Virus record (IMG/VR): IMGVR_UViG_3300037843_000547 | Location: 1-29,179 of that record | Reading direction: 5' to 3' (one strand) | DNA: 29,179 nucleotides | Source: a virus | Shown: in pieces, positions 13,690 through 20,957 of the stretch | Layout: the number at the start of each line of letters is the position of its first letter | How positions within the stretch are numbered: position 1 is the stretch's first letter | Notes under the pieces: model-generated | Databases searched by the model: none | Seen by the model: only the letters and a program-made list of their open reading frames with translations | What the model was told of the DNA's origin: nothing | Translations under genes and position numbers: made by a program

Positions 13690-15344
13690 AGATCGGCACA
13701 CTCGTAGCTACGCTCCTGCTTTCCGCGCTGCTAGTCGGCTGCACTCCCCCATATCGGGACACGTTCAACGACGAGGGCAAGAAACGCGGCTGGACGCAAA
13801 AGCAAACCGACGCCGCCTTCGCCTTCGCCGACCGAATCTTCTGGTCCCGCGAGACGGGTGCGAACAAGTACGTCATAGCCTACAGCAAAGTGCCTATTTC
13901 CAAGGTACGCGAGCAGCTTGAGGGCAGTTTGAAGGACCTGGATTCCGCGCTCGACCCGAAGAACGCCGAGTTCAAGCAGTACCTCGACACGTTCAACCTG
14001 CGGGAAGACGTGAAGCATGACGAAGAAATCGCGCAGGCCATCAACGACCGCCTGAACGTGGCCGACCTTCAGACCCAGTTCAAGCAGAAAATGGGCGACA
14101 TCCCCGAGTCCGGCCCGGAAGCGGAGATGGCGCAGGGCTACAATGTCCGCCGCCTCTACGTCAACAAGCCCCTCGTGGACGCGTTCCCCTTCAATTCCGA
14201 CGTGATCGACGCCGCGAAGAAGAACGGCACGCTCAAACAGGTCGCCGCGCTGACGATTGACGAGTCCGTTCAGTATGACCACAAGGACCCCAACCCCAAG
14301 AACCCGGAAGACACGAACGACTTTGTCTGGAAGGCACGCAACCAGAAGATCGTCCTGACCGAGTACAAGATCATCGACGTGGACAAGCCGCTCGACAACA
14401 AGGGCGATTACATCGAGGGTTACCGCGTTGTGGACGGCAAACAGGAACAATACCCGGCTATCAGGATATTCTTCCCGCCGTCCGGCAGCATGGCCCTTTT
14501 GTTGATCGACGCCGACGAGGAGGGCATGCCCGGCTTCGGGGTGCCCGACGTCATCCAGGAAATCTCTTCGACCACCAACCTGACCGACCTGATGCAGAAC
14601 ACGAGCCTGCTTAATAGCCTCTTTGACAAGAAGGAAGCCAGGAAGGACCGCGTGGTCAGCCCTGCCCAGCTATTCAAGGTCGAGATCGCGCCCCTCGGAG
14701 CGAAGGTCCCGGACGAATGGCAGGCGTCGCCGGACCCCAACGGTTGGATCGTCCCGTTCAAGTACGCGAACTCGCAGGGCGACAACTACAATGTCCGCCT
14801 GCGCTACAAAAGGGTGGTAATCGACCCGAAAAACCCGGAAGCTCACCCGCACAGCGAATACTTGGAGCTTGAGTACGTCGAGAAGGAATACACCAAGACC
14901 GGGGACAGGTACACGCCCTCCGCTGGTAGGGTGACCGAGTACTACCGCCCGAAGAAGGAATTCGCCGGAAAAGTGAAAGCCGATGTGCTTTATAGCGCCG
15001 ACACCAAGAAGGTACAGTTCGATTTCGAGGACGGCACCATCGTCGAGGGCTTCGTCACTCCGGGCAAGAACAAGTTCATCGAGGACACCCCGTACGCCAG
15101 GTCCTACAACGAGGGGCAGAAGCGCTGGTGGATTGAGTCGTCGAACAACGACGGCAAGTACGACAAGCGCAAATCAATCGGTCAGCCCAAGGAACAGACG
15201 GGACAGTACGGCGCGGCAGAGGAAGCAGAGAGCGGCGCATCTGGCACATCGCAGAACTCGGACAACGAGTACAACCGCAAGCCTGTTGTTCCTGAAGTTA
15301 AGACGATTCAGGACGTTGAAGGTTACCTTAACGAGCATCGTTAA
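13686..15344 (+). CDS. Large lipoprotein of unknown function
   Basis: 552 residues. The N-terminus MKIGTLVATLLLSALLVGC is a lipoprotein signal with lipobox LVGC (Cys19). The residue after the Cys is Thr, not Asp, which in enteric bacteria favours the outer membrane. The rest is rich in charged and aromatic residues, with strand-like segments in the middle (YPAIRIFFPPSGSMALLLID; DNYNVRLRYKRVVID) and a Gly-Ser-Glu-rich linker near 500-525. No family recognised. The ATGA overlap with the HEEVH gene implies equal production and a shared task in the envelope. A lipoprotein of this size is unusual for a phage. Confidence 0.82.
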   Translation: MKIGTLVATLLLSALLVGCTPPYRDTFNDEGKKRGWTQKQTDAAFAFADRIFWSRETGANKYVIAYSKVPISKVREQLEGSLKDLDSALDPKNAEFKQYLDTFNLREDVKHDEEIAQAINDRLNVADLQTQFKQKMGDIPESGPEAEMAQGYNVRRLYVNKPLVDAFPFNSDVIDAAKKNGTLKQVAALTIDESVQYDHKDPNPKNPEDTNDFVWKARNQKIVLTEYKIIDVDKPLDNKGDYIEGYRVVDGKQEQYPAIRIFFPPSGSMALLLIDADEEGMPGFGVPDVIQEISSTTNLTDLMQNTSLLNSLFDKKEARKDRVVSPAQLFKVEIAPLGAKVPDEWQASPDPNGWIVPFKYANSQGDNYNVRLRYKRVVIDPKNPEAHPHSEYLELEYVEKEYTKTGDRYTPSAGRVTEYYRPKKEFAGKVKADVLYSADTKKVQFDFEDGTIVEGFVTPGKNKFIEDTPYARSYNEGQKRWWIESSNNDGKYDKRKSIGQPKEQTGQYGAAEEAESGASGTSQNSDNEYNRKPVVPEVKTIQDVEGYLNEHR

Positions 15345-15383
15345 GACTTCCTGCCCCATGAGCATAGGAGCCGTGGAACAGGC

Positions 15384-15542
15384 ATGACACCGATACTTCT
15401 GTACACCCTCATCGCAGCCGGGCTAGGCTGGTCAATTCATAAGAAAATGTGGGGCATCGCCGTGTTCTGCGGAGCTATGCTCGTGTGGATGCTTGTCATG
15501 CAACTGATCATCGCTATCTCCATGCACCCTATTAGTTTCTAG
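15384..15542 (+). CDS. Small two-pass membrane protein (52 aa)
   Basis: Two hydrophobic stretches (ILLYTLIAAGLGW and GIAVFCGAMLVWMLVMQLII) are separated by a short basic loop (SIHKKMW). The gene lies 39 bases after the lipoprotein gene. A 9-codon frame (15358-15387) ends on its start in an ATGA junction and may couple translation; a Shine-Dalgarno AGGAG belongs to that region. Holin-like size and shape, but no family can be fixed. Confidence 0.55.
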   Translation: MTPILLYTLIAAGLGWSIHKKMWGIAVFCGAMLVWMLVMQLIIAISMHPISF

Positions 15543-15599
15543 CCCAAGATTTTTTCAGCCAACAGCACCCCCCGACCCCAATATAAGCATAGAGGCTTT

Positions 15600-15761
15600 A
15601 TGCTTAGAAGACTACTGATACGGGTAGGGTTGCTTGCCTTCCTACCTATTCTTATGCTGATTTGCCTACTACTCAAGCCGTGGTGGGCTTATGGGAACAC
15701 CAGTCTGCGGGACAACTTCATTTGGTGGCTGTGCTGTTTTCTGGAAGGCGATATGAGCTAG
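15600..15761 (+). CDS. Small membrane protein (53 aa)
   Basis: ATG 15600 has a Shine-Dalgarno AGAGG 4 bases upstream (15591-15595). The product begins with a basic patch (MLRRLLIR), then a hydrophobic helix (GLLAFLPILMLICLLL), then a Trp-rich segment (KPWWAYG; IWWLCCFLEG). It ends 17 bases before the RuvC-like gene, whose promoter-like element lies just after this stop. Possibly an envelope microprotein working with the upstream exported pair. No family recognised. Confidence 0.6.
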   Translation: MLRRLLIRVGLLAFLPILMLICLLLKPWWAYGNTSLRDNFIWWLCCFLEGDMS

Positions 15762-15766
15762 CCGTC

Positions 15767-15773
15767 GTATTAA
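15767..15773 (+). promoter_or_regulatory. GTATTA element directly before RuvC-like gene
   Basis: GTATTAA; TATTAA as -10 ends 5 bases before ATG 15779. The gap (GTAGC) has no Shine-Dalgarno. This is one of the clearest leaderless arrangements in the window and would start the recombination unit. Confidence 0.62.
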
Positions 15774-15778
15774 GTAGC

Positions 15779-16642
15779 ATGCCCCGCGCAGCCAAAGCGA
15801 AAGAGCCTATGCCCCTTTCCGTCCCTGAGCCGAACCTGAGCATCAAGCGCTGGATTGTCCTCGGGCTAGACCCCTCCATGTCACGAACCGGGTTCGCCCT
15901 GCTCGATGTCCGTCCCGCTCCCGCGTTCACGCCCGAAGAGGGTCCGTACACTGGCGCGATTTGGCTCGCGGCCGGCTCCGTCAAGCCCGAGAGGATCGAC
16001 GATGCCGGGCTTCATCCGCGCAATACGTTATGGATTCGCAGCAAGATCATGGCCCTGTATTTGCGTGAGATAGTCAAGTCCATCGCGTCCCCTAACCCGC
16101 AACCAGACGTGGGGCTTATCATTTCAATGGAATACCCCACACCCATGAACGACTACCTCACTGGGCTACAAAGAATCATCAATTTGATCTTCTTCGAAGA
16201 CGGAAAACTGGCCAACATGTTTAGTGAAATCAGAATTTTGTTGACGAACGCTAGTACGCTTCGCTCGCTCATGCGTTTAGCTCAGAGGGGCAGCAAGAAT
16301 AAGGCTGAGAACATCATGCGTGCGTATGATTTCATTGACAGAAGCAAATTCCCAGAATTAGACTCTGACGCCTGCGACGCCGTGCTGCTCGCCATGATGG
16401 CACGCCACGCGGCGTCTGTCATGATGGGAACCGCCCCTGAGGTGCCCGACAGGTTCCTCGCGTCGCTTTGCAGCGCCGTGCAGGAGGTCAAGGGCAAAGG
16501 GCGCAACGCCCACACGGTCACGAAGGGCCTGCTTCACAGGATCGAATATTGGTACCGCTACCGGCGTATGGACGTCTTAGTCGCCGTCAAGGATGCGTCG
16601 AATCCCAAGAAGAGCCTGAGTCGCGTCAATTTCAGTATCTAA
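15779..16642 (+). CDS. RuvC-like Holliday junction resolvase (RNase H fold)
   Basis: 287 residues from ATG 15779; the longer upstream reading overlaps the membrane microprotein and lacks signals. The first strand VLGLDPSMSRTGFALLD carries the catalytic Asp31. Glu118 lies in LIISMEYPTP. Asp197 and Asp200 in SDACDAVLLAM complete the RuvC-type acidic set. Members cut four-way DNA junctions with two metal ions. At 287 residues it is longer than bacterial RuvC, with an extra basic C-terminal part (RIEYWYRYRR). It is followed by the RecA-like gene, fitting a strand-exchange and resolution unit. Confidence 0.8.
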   Translation: MPRAAKAKEPMPLSVPEPNLSIKRWIVLGLDPSMSRTGFALLDVRPAPAFTPEEGPYTGAIWLAAGSVKPERIDDAGLHPRNTLWIRSKIMALYLREIVKSIASPNPQPDVGLIISMEYPTPMNDYLTGLQRIINLIFFEDGKLANMFSEIRILLTNASTLRSLMRLAQRGSKNKAENIMRAYDFIDRSKFPELDSDACDAVLLAMMARHAASVMMGTAPEVPDRFLASLCSAVQEVKGKGRNAHTVTKGLLHRIEYWYRYRRMDVLVAVKDASNPKKSLSRVNFSI

Positions 16643-16698
16643 GTAGAGAGTCGCAAGCCCCGACCCGAGGGTCACAAGGCACTGACTCTGGAGAATAC

Positions 16699-17976
16699 AT
16701 GCCAAAAGCCACGCAGAAGCCTGCGCCAGCAGATACCCGCAACTTGACAGTTGAGCAGCGCCGGGAAAAGTTCCTCGCAGCCCGCAAGATAGAGAAGCCG
16801 GATTACCAAGTCCTCACAGCCGATTTCGTGGACGAACTCGTCCCGTACGGCCTGATCACGTTCGACTACGTGCTCGGGCTGAGCGGCATCAAGCGCCACG
16901 GCTTCGTGTCCCAGGTACACGGCGACGAGGGTGTCGGCAAGTCCACGCTGACCTACCAGATTGCCGCCAACTACCAGCGGTACACGGGCGAGCCGCTGGG
17001 CGTGTTCGACTTCGAGGGCGCGGGCACTCCCGCCTACCTCGAAAAGATCGGCTGCGACTTGGAGATGGTTAAGTTCATCCAGCCGGACTGCATGGAATCC
17101 TCGGTGGACGAGACGTTGGAATTGATCGACCAGGGCTGCCGCTTCTTCATCTACGACTCGATCCCGTGGATCAACCTGTTGATAGACCGCAAGGACATCA
17201 AGAGCAGGAAGGCATACAAGGCCAATTACGGCAAGCACGCGCAGACCATGGACAAGTTCTTCAAGATTCTGCTCCCCTACGTCAAGCGTGCCGACGGCCA
17301 CATGCTCATGGTCAACCAGACCCGCTCCCGCATCGACGACTCCACGGAAGCGAAGTGGGCGAACGACTACAGCTACACCAACAAGACCTACGTGCTTCCG
17401 GGTGGGCGCATCTGCCGCTTCACGCCGAGCACGATGATCGAGATGCGCATGGTCAAGGAAGTCAAGCCGTTCGATCCCGGTAAGTCTGGGGACGGCCCGG
17501 ACAAAGACCCATTCGTCGTCGAGCCGCCGACAAGCGCGGCAGCGGCAAGCCAGCCCTGCGTCAACCGCGTGCGCGTGCGTTCACTCAAGAACAGGGTCAC
17601 GGGCGCGGGCTTTCGCGAAGGATTCATCTGGGTCCGCCCAGCCACGCACCCGTCGCCGGGTATTGACAACCTGATGAGCATCCGAGAGCTTGCCCGCGAG
17701 TACGGTCTGATCGCCAACAAGGGCGCGAAGTGGTATGTCGGCAAGTCGTTCGACGACGCCATCGCGACGTACCCGAACAAGGACGCGGCCATCGAGGACC
17801 TGGTCGTGAACCGGAACCCCGAGATTCACGTCAAGCTGAACGCGCTTCTCGCCAAGGAGATCGCGGCGGACACCACGGGCAGGCACGCGACGGTCGTCAC
17901 CAAGGAAGAGATCGACATGATCGAGGGAGACGATATGGCTCCGGTCGGCAAGGGCTTCGACGCCGAGGAAGCGTAG
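16699..17976 (+). CDS. RecA/UvsX-like recombinase
   Basis: 425 residues. Start fixed by GGAG (16690-16693) 5 bases before ATG 16699. Walker A GDEGVGKST (75-83), a FDFEGAG segment (103-109), Walker B IYDS (151-154), and the MVNQTRS segment (204-210), which corresponds to the end of RecA motif L1/core, are in proper order. An acidic C-terminus (EEIDMIEGDDMAPVG, AEEA) is as in many RecA proteins. It forms ATP-dependent filaments on single-stranded DNA and drives strand exchange. The long part after residue 255 (KEVKPFDPG to TGAGFREGFIW) differs from bacterial RecA. Neighbours are the RuvC-like and Rad50/Mre11-like genes. Confidence 0.9.
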   Translation: MPKATQKPAPADTRNLTVEQRREKFLAARKIEKPDYQVLTADFVDELVPYGLITFDYVLGLSGIKRHGFVSQVHGDEGVGKSTLTYQIAANYQRYTGEPLGVFDFEGAGTPAYLEKIGCDLEMVKFIQPDCMESSVDETLELIDQGCRFFIYDSIPWINLLIDRKDIKSRKAYKANYGKHAQTMDKFFKILLPYVKRADGHMLMVNQTRSRIDDSTEAKWANDYSYTNKTYVLPGGRICRFTPSTMIEMRMVKEVKPFDPGKSGDGPDKDPFVVEPPTSAAAASQPCVNRVRVRSLKNRVTGAGFREGFIWVRPATHPSPGIDNLMSIRELAREYGLIANKGAKWYVGKSFDDAIATYPNKDAAIEDLVVNRNPEIHVKLNALLAKEIAADTTGRHATVVTKEEIDMIEGDDMAPVGKGFDAEEA

Positions 17977-17984
17977 GAGGCAAG

Positions 17985-18167
17985 ATGCAAAATTTCGAGG
18001 TGTACTTCAGGGAAAACGGAACCAACGTCGCCCACACTACTGTTGTTATTCGTGAAGCGGTGCGGGAAGAGTTCGCGCCCACCAAGGAGTACTCGGCGAC
18101 TGAACTGGTAGATTTCATGCTGAGGCATCCGGGCGCGACGTTTATTTCCGGCGGAGTCGCGCTGTGA
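17985..18167 (+). CDS. Small hypothetical protein (60 aa)
   Basis: ATG 17985 is 8 bases after the RecA-like stop, with AGGAGG overlapping that stop region as Shine-Dalgarno. Compact alpha/beta pattern (NFEVYFREN, HTTVVIREAVREEF, SATELVDFMLRHP, TFISGGVAL). No known motif. The strong ribosome site next to the RecA-like gene suggests high co-production, perhaps a recombination accessory, but that is inference. Confidence 0.72.
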   Translation: MQNFEVYFRENGTNVAHTTVVIREAVREEFAPTKEYSATELVDFMLRHPGATFISGGVAL

Positions 18168-18183
18168 GGGGAGCAGCCTTCAT

Positions 18184-18348
18184 ATGGACGGAAGAATAAA
18201 AGCGCTCGTGGACGAGATAAGGAATTGCGGATGCACCTGCGATTTGATGTACGGGTACAACTGCTCTATCCACGAACCGCTAGACGAATTAGAAAAGCTT
18301 CTCGAAGACTTTGTACCACCCGAAGACGTCCCCCGCAAACTCAACTGA
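18184..18348 (+). CDS. Small Cys-rich protein, putative zinc site (54 aa)
   Basis: ATG 18184 follows GAGGGGAG (18168-18175). The product has Cys-Gly-Cys-Thr-Cys (NCGCTCDLMYGYNCSIHEP) then a Cys and His five or so residues on, a plausible zinc-binding set, and an acidic helix (LDELEKLLEDFVPPEDV). The ending of the motif (Cys-x-x-His then an acidic run) resembles the Cys/His mini-proteins near 20 kb and 27 kb. Function is unknown. Confidence 0.65.
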   Translation: MDGRIKALVDEIRNCGCTCDLMYGYNCSIHEPLDELEKLLEDFVPPEDVPRKLN

Positions 18349-18352
18349 ATCA

Positions 18353-18359
18353 GTATTAG
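18353..18359 (+). promoter_or_regulatory. GTATTA element directly before half-Rad50 gene
   Basis: CAGTATTAG; TATTAG as -10 ends 5 bases before GTG 18365. No Shine-Dalgarno lies in the gap. The GTG is independently supported, because the protein then begins exactly where Rad50/SbcC-type ATPases begin. Confidence 0.65.
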
Positions 18360-18364
18360 CCCCT

Positions 18365-19645
18365 GTGCGACTTTCCGGCAAAAACTTCCAGTCATGGGCC
18401 GAGTTCGACGTCGAGATCGACGGGCTGACCGTGGTCACGGGGCCGTCAGATGTGGGCAAGAGCGCTTTGTTCCGTGCCCTAAAGGGCGTGCTGCGCAACG
18501 AGCTTCCCGCAGAATGGGTGCGCAACGGGCAGGACGAGCCGATGGAGGTGGCCCTCGACGTCGGCGGGCACAAGATTTCCGCCCAGCGCAGGCGCAAAGG
18601 ATCGACCACCTACGTCATCGACGGGCAGGATTTCGCCAAGCTCGCCGGGGGCGTGCCCGACCAGCTTAAAGACCTGAAATTCGGGGAGGTCGTCCTCGGC
18701 GACTTCGACTGCGACCCGGTCTTCGGGCGGCAGAACAGCGCCCAGTTCCTCATCGACCCACTAACCTACAAGCCCGCCGAGGTGAACGCGGTCTTGGGCG
18801 CGTTCGGCGGCACCGAGAAGCTGGAGCACGGCAAGAAAGAGGCGAATCTCCGGAAGACTCAGAAGGACGCCGAGGCCCGCACTATCGCGGGACAGATCAG
18901 GGACGCCGAGGAGCGCAGGGCGAAGCTGGCCGACATGCAGCTTACGGGAGACCGAATCGGAACCGCCTTGGTAGACTTTGAGCACGGCATCCGGTCGCTG
19001 GAATCCGAGACCCACTGGCTAGGCGAGACTGCCAGGTATTGTCAGGAAATTGCCAGGTATCGCCGGATTTTGGACGCATTCGTCCTGCCGGACATCGCCG
19101 GGCTGGAGCAAGACTACCGCTTCGCGGCTGCCGCAGCGCAGGCCGCCGAAGCCGGAGCCTACGCCAGATGGCTCGCTAAGCCCATCGCGACGCTCACCAG
19201 CGCGTCAGCGTTCTGGAATGACACCATACGCCTGCGGAACGAGATCGCAGCCCTGGAGACCGCCCAGAGGGCTAGGACACAAGCAGGCTGGCTCTCCGCG
19301 ACTGCGGCGAAGCTTGAGGTCGCCCCCGCGTGGGCTGACGCCAGACGCCTCTGGAACGAGATCGCGGCTCTGGGGAACGTCATGGAAGCGGGAAGGCATA
19401 TCGTATCGACCGACAGGCTCAAGTCCTCCCTTTTGGGCGTCGATGCGACCTTTAACGAGGCAGTCCTGCTTTGGAGCAGTATTAGACGTCTGGAAGTGCT
19501 CAGTGCGCTGCTGGGGGAACTCAAGGGTTCGGCCGAGAGATTGGCTGGGGTCGAAGCGGAACTCTCGGCGGCGCAGTCTGAGCTTCAGAAGGGACTGTGT
19601 CCGAGGTGCGGGAAGCCCTTGGCACATCAATGCATATATGACTGA
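18365..19645 (+). CDS. Half-length Rad50/SbcC-like ATPase ending at the zinc hook
   Basis: 426 residues from GTG 18365. The N-terminus (RLSGKNFQSWAEFDVEIDG) followed by Walker A GPSDVGKS (26-33) is the classic Rad50/SbcC/RecF start. A Gln-bearing region (FGRQNSAQFLI) may be the Q-loop. A long helical, coiled-coil part follows, with about 39-residue repeats (RLRNEIAALE, RLWNEIAALG, LLWSSIRRLE). The last residues carry CPRCGKPLAH (Cys412, Cys415), as in the zinc hook at the middle of Rad50. It then stops: no signature motif or Walker B C-terminal lobe exists here or next door. It may pair with another protein to form the ATPase. An Mre11-like gene follows at 21696. Confidence 0.82.
   Translation: MRLSGKNFQSWAEFDVEIDGLTVVTGPSDVGKSALFRALKGVLRNELPAEWVRNGQDEPMEVALDVGGHKISAQRRRKGSTTYVIDGQDFAKLAGGVPDQLKDLKFGEVVLGDFDCDPVFGRQNSAQFLIDPLTYKPAEVNAVLGAFGGTEKLEHGKKEANLRKTQKDAEARTIAGQIRDAEERRAKLADMQLTGDRIGTALVDFEHGIRSLESETHWLGETARYCQEIARYRRILDAFVLPDIAGLEQDYRFAAAAAQAAEAGAYARWLAKPIATLTSASAFWNDTIRLRNEIAALETAQRARTQAGWLSATAAKLEVAPAWADARRLWNEIAALGNVMEAGRHIVSTDRLKSSLLGVDATFNEAVLLWSSIRRLEVLSALLGELKGSAERLAGVEAELSAAQSELQKGLCPRCGKPLAHQCIYD
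19229..19373 (+). repeat. Short direct repeat in the coiled-coil region of the half-Rad50 gene
   Basis: A 28-base segment at 19229-19256 recurs at 19346-19373 with four mismatches, 117 bases (39 codons) apart. At the protein level a third, more diverged unit follows (LLWSSIRRLE). It reflects internal duplication of helix pairs. Confidence 0.6.
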
Positions 19646-19937
19646 AGTCACGCAGGACAACATGAAGGAGATGCAAGGCCGGGTCAAGAAGCTCCAGGGC
19701 ACCCGCGACGAGATCATCGGAACTTTCAAGGTTCAGGAGTCGAAAAGGGACGAAGCTTATGTTAAGCTAAGGGAGCTAGGGATTGAGAACCCGGAGAAGA
19801 TGACTTCCAAGGAGCTTCAAGCCTTGGCCGACCAGAAGCGGGCCGAGCTTGCGGAAAAAATCGCTTCCCTGAACGAGCAGCTTGCGCAGGGCGAAAAATT
19901 GATCGAGCAATACAGAGAGCTACAACAGGAAAACTGA
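19638..19937 (+). CDS. Coiled-coil protein coupled to half-Rad50 (99 aa)
   Basis: ATG 19638 overlaps the half-Rad50 gene by 8 bases. Nearly the whole protein is charged helix of coiled-coil type (VKKLQGTRDEIIGTFKVQ; LADQKRAELAEKIASLNEQL), broken by one turn (LGIENPEKMTSK). No Walker B or signature motif is present, so it is not the missing Rad50 lobe. Overlap and helical nature suggest a partner or spacer of the Rad50-like coiled coil. Confidence 0.7.
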   Translation: MTEVTQDNMKEMQGRVKKLQGTRDEIIGTFKVQESKRDEAYVKLRELGIENPEKMTSKELQALADQKRAELAEKIASLNEQLAQGEKLIEQYRELQQEN

Positions 19938-20221
19938 TGGAAACGTGCAGCGTCACGAACTGCGACAATCCGGGCACACAGCGGTTCCTTGTGAAGGAGA
20001 TGCCGGAGAACGGACTGGTTGTCGGCACAGCCATCACCGTGATAGTTCTTGACGAGAATGGAGTGGAGTCGGGTGAAGTGACATTTTGTACTCCGGGGAG
20101 TCCCACTCCATTGTGCGCGGAGCACTATGACCTCGTTGTAGGGATTTGCCGTCGCGCCTCGGAGAAGTCCGACGATCCGGGCAGCGAAACATTTCGCGAG
20201 ATTACTAAGCTAAACAGCTAA
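19937..20221 (+). CDS. Cys/His mini-protein with CAEHYD motif (94 aa)
   Basis: TGATG junction with the coiled-coil gene. N-terminal Cys pair (METCSVTNCDNPG) and a C-terminal LCAEHYD give a CxxxxC...CxxH set, a likely zinc site. The same (W/L)-x-C-A-E-H-Y-D block appears in three tandem genes at 27.4-27.97 kb. Between the two halves is a strand-rich insert (VVGTAITVIVLDENGVESGE). Function unknown; members of such families are often small nucleic-acid or protein binders. Confidence 0.7.
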   Translation: METCSVTNCDNPGTQRFLVKEMPENGLVVGTAITVIVLDENGVESGEVTFCTPGSPTPLCAEHYDLVVGICRRASEKSDDPGSETFREITKLNS

Positions 20222-20232
20222 GAGGAGAACGT

Positions 20233-20787
20233 ATGTCAACAATGGTTCCGATGTCCCATCCGGCCACGGCAGTGAAGAACCCTGACGGCACGTGGTCCGT
20301 CCGCATCCAGCACACTGCCGAGGGCAGCGTCACCACGGTGGATTTCACGAACTTGCTCTTCGCCGAGGTCCTGGCGAAAGCCTATGCTGACACGCTGAAC
20401 GGTAAGGCTGCTGTGGAAGCCAAGCTCGGGCAGATCGCCACCGATCTCGGCCCGGCTGTATCCGACGCCAAGGCGGACGTGAAGCAGGTCATCGCCGACG
20501 CGGAAGCCGAGGCGCGGAAGCTCATCGGCGCGGCGAAAGCCGAAGCCGGGAAAATCAGGGACGACGCCGTGACGCTCGTCCAATCCGCCGAGGCGGAAGC
20601 CGTGACGCTGAAGGCCGAAGCCGGAAAGGCTTTGTCCGCCGCGAAAACAGAGGCCGCGAAGCTGCTCAACGAAGCGCGGGACAAGGCCGCCGAAATCCTC
20701 AAGGCAGCCGAGAAGGCGATTCGCCCGGCACAGCCTCCGGCTGCACCTCCGCCAGCGGCTCCCAAGCCGACGGTTGAGGACGAATAA
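20233..20787 (+). CDS. Ala-Glu-Lys-rich helical protein with Pro-rich tail
   Basis: 184 residues. Strong Shine-Dalgarno AGAGGAG (20221-20227), 5 bases before ATG 20233. Residues 1-60 form a small globular start (KNPDGTWSVRIQ). Residues about 70-160 are a near-continuous helix with repeating AEAEARKL, AAKAEAGKI, SAEAEAVTLKAEAGKAL and KTEAAKLLNEARDKAAEI units of 11-residue type, as in LEA-like and stalk proteins. The end is Pro-Ala-rich (PAQPPAAPPPAAPKP). It has no Cys. Possibly a scaffold-like or stalk protein. The family cannot be named. It ends before a 177-base gap. Confidence 0.75.
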   Translation: MSTMVPMSHPATAVKNPDGTWSVRIQHTAEGSVTTVDFTNLLFAEVLAKAYADTLNGKAAVEAKLGQIATDLGPAVSDAKADVKQVIADAEAEARKLIGAAKAEAGKIRDDAVTLVQSAEAEAVTLKAEAGKALSAAKTEAAKLLNEARDKAAEILKAAEKAIRPAQPPAAPPPAAPKPTVEDE

Positions 20788-20887
20788 CGTAGGTATTTTC
20801 CGGCAGTGGCAGCACCCATCGCCGGGAATAGGCACGCAAGCGCATCAGGACATGCTTCACCGTTGCGCCGGGCGGTGACGTTACATC

Positions 20888-20938
20888 GAAAGATGACCTC
20901 TCCCGCCCGAGTCGTGCCGCAAGTTTTTCGCATCTTTC
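20888..20938. repeat. Inverted repeat GAAAGATG ... CATCTTTC upstream of DUF1937-like gene
   Basis: Eight-base arms at 20888-20895 and 20931-20938 are perfect complements with 35 bases between. They lie in the 177-base gap before the gene at 20965. This could be an operator pair or a long-loop hairpin; eight-base arms can also occur by chance. The rest of the gap holds no clear gene. Confidence 0.3.
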
Positions 20939-20950
20939 CTGATAATTTAA

Positions 20951-20957
20951 GTATTGC
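20951..20957 (+). promoter_or_regulatory. GTATTG element before DUF1937-like gene
   Basis: AAGTATTGC differs from GTATTA by one base. GTATTG ends 8 bases before ATG 20965 and there is no Shine-Dalgarno. It is weaker evidence than the exact GTATTA sites, but it shares the start-proximal position. Confidence 0.4.

Noticed and set aside
12163-13701. 512-residue open frame on the minus strand
   Set aside because: It is the mirror of the exported HEEVH gene, which has a signal peptide and proper overlaps. The minus frame is Leu/Val/Arg-rich with no domain and arises from GC-rich codon use.
19478-19484. GTATTA inside the half-Rad50 gene
   Set aside because: No start codon of a separate gene follows and it lies in a coding helix; treated as chance, though an internal promoter is not excluded.
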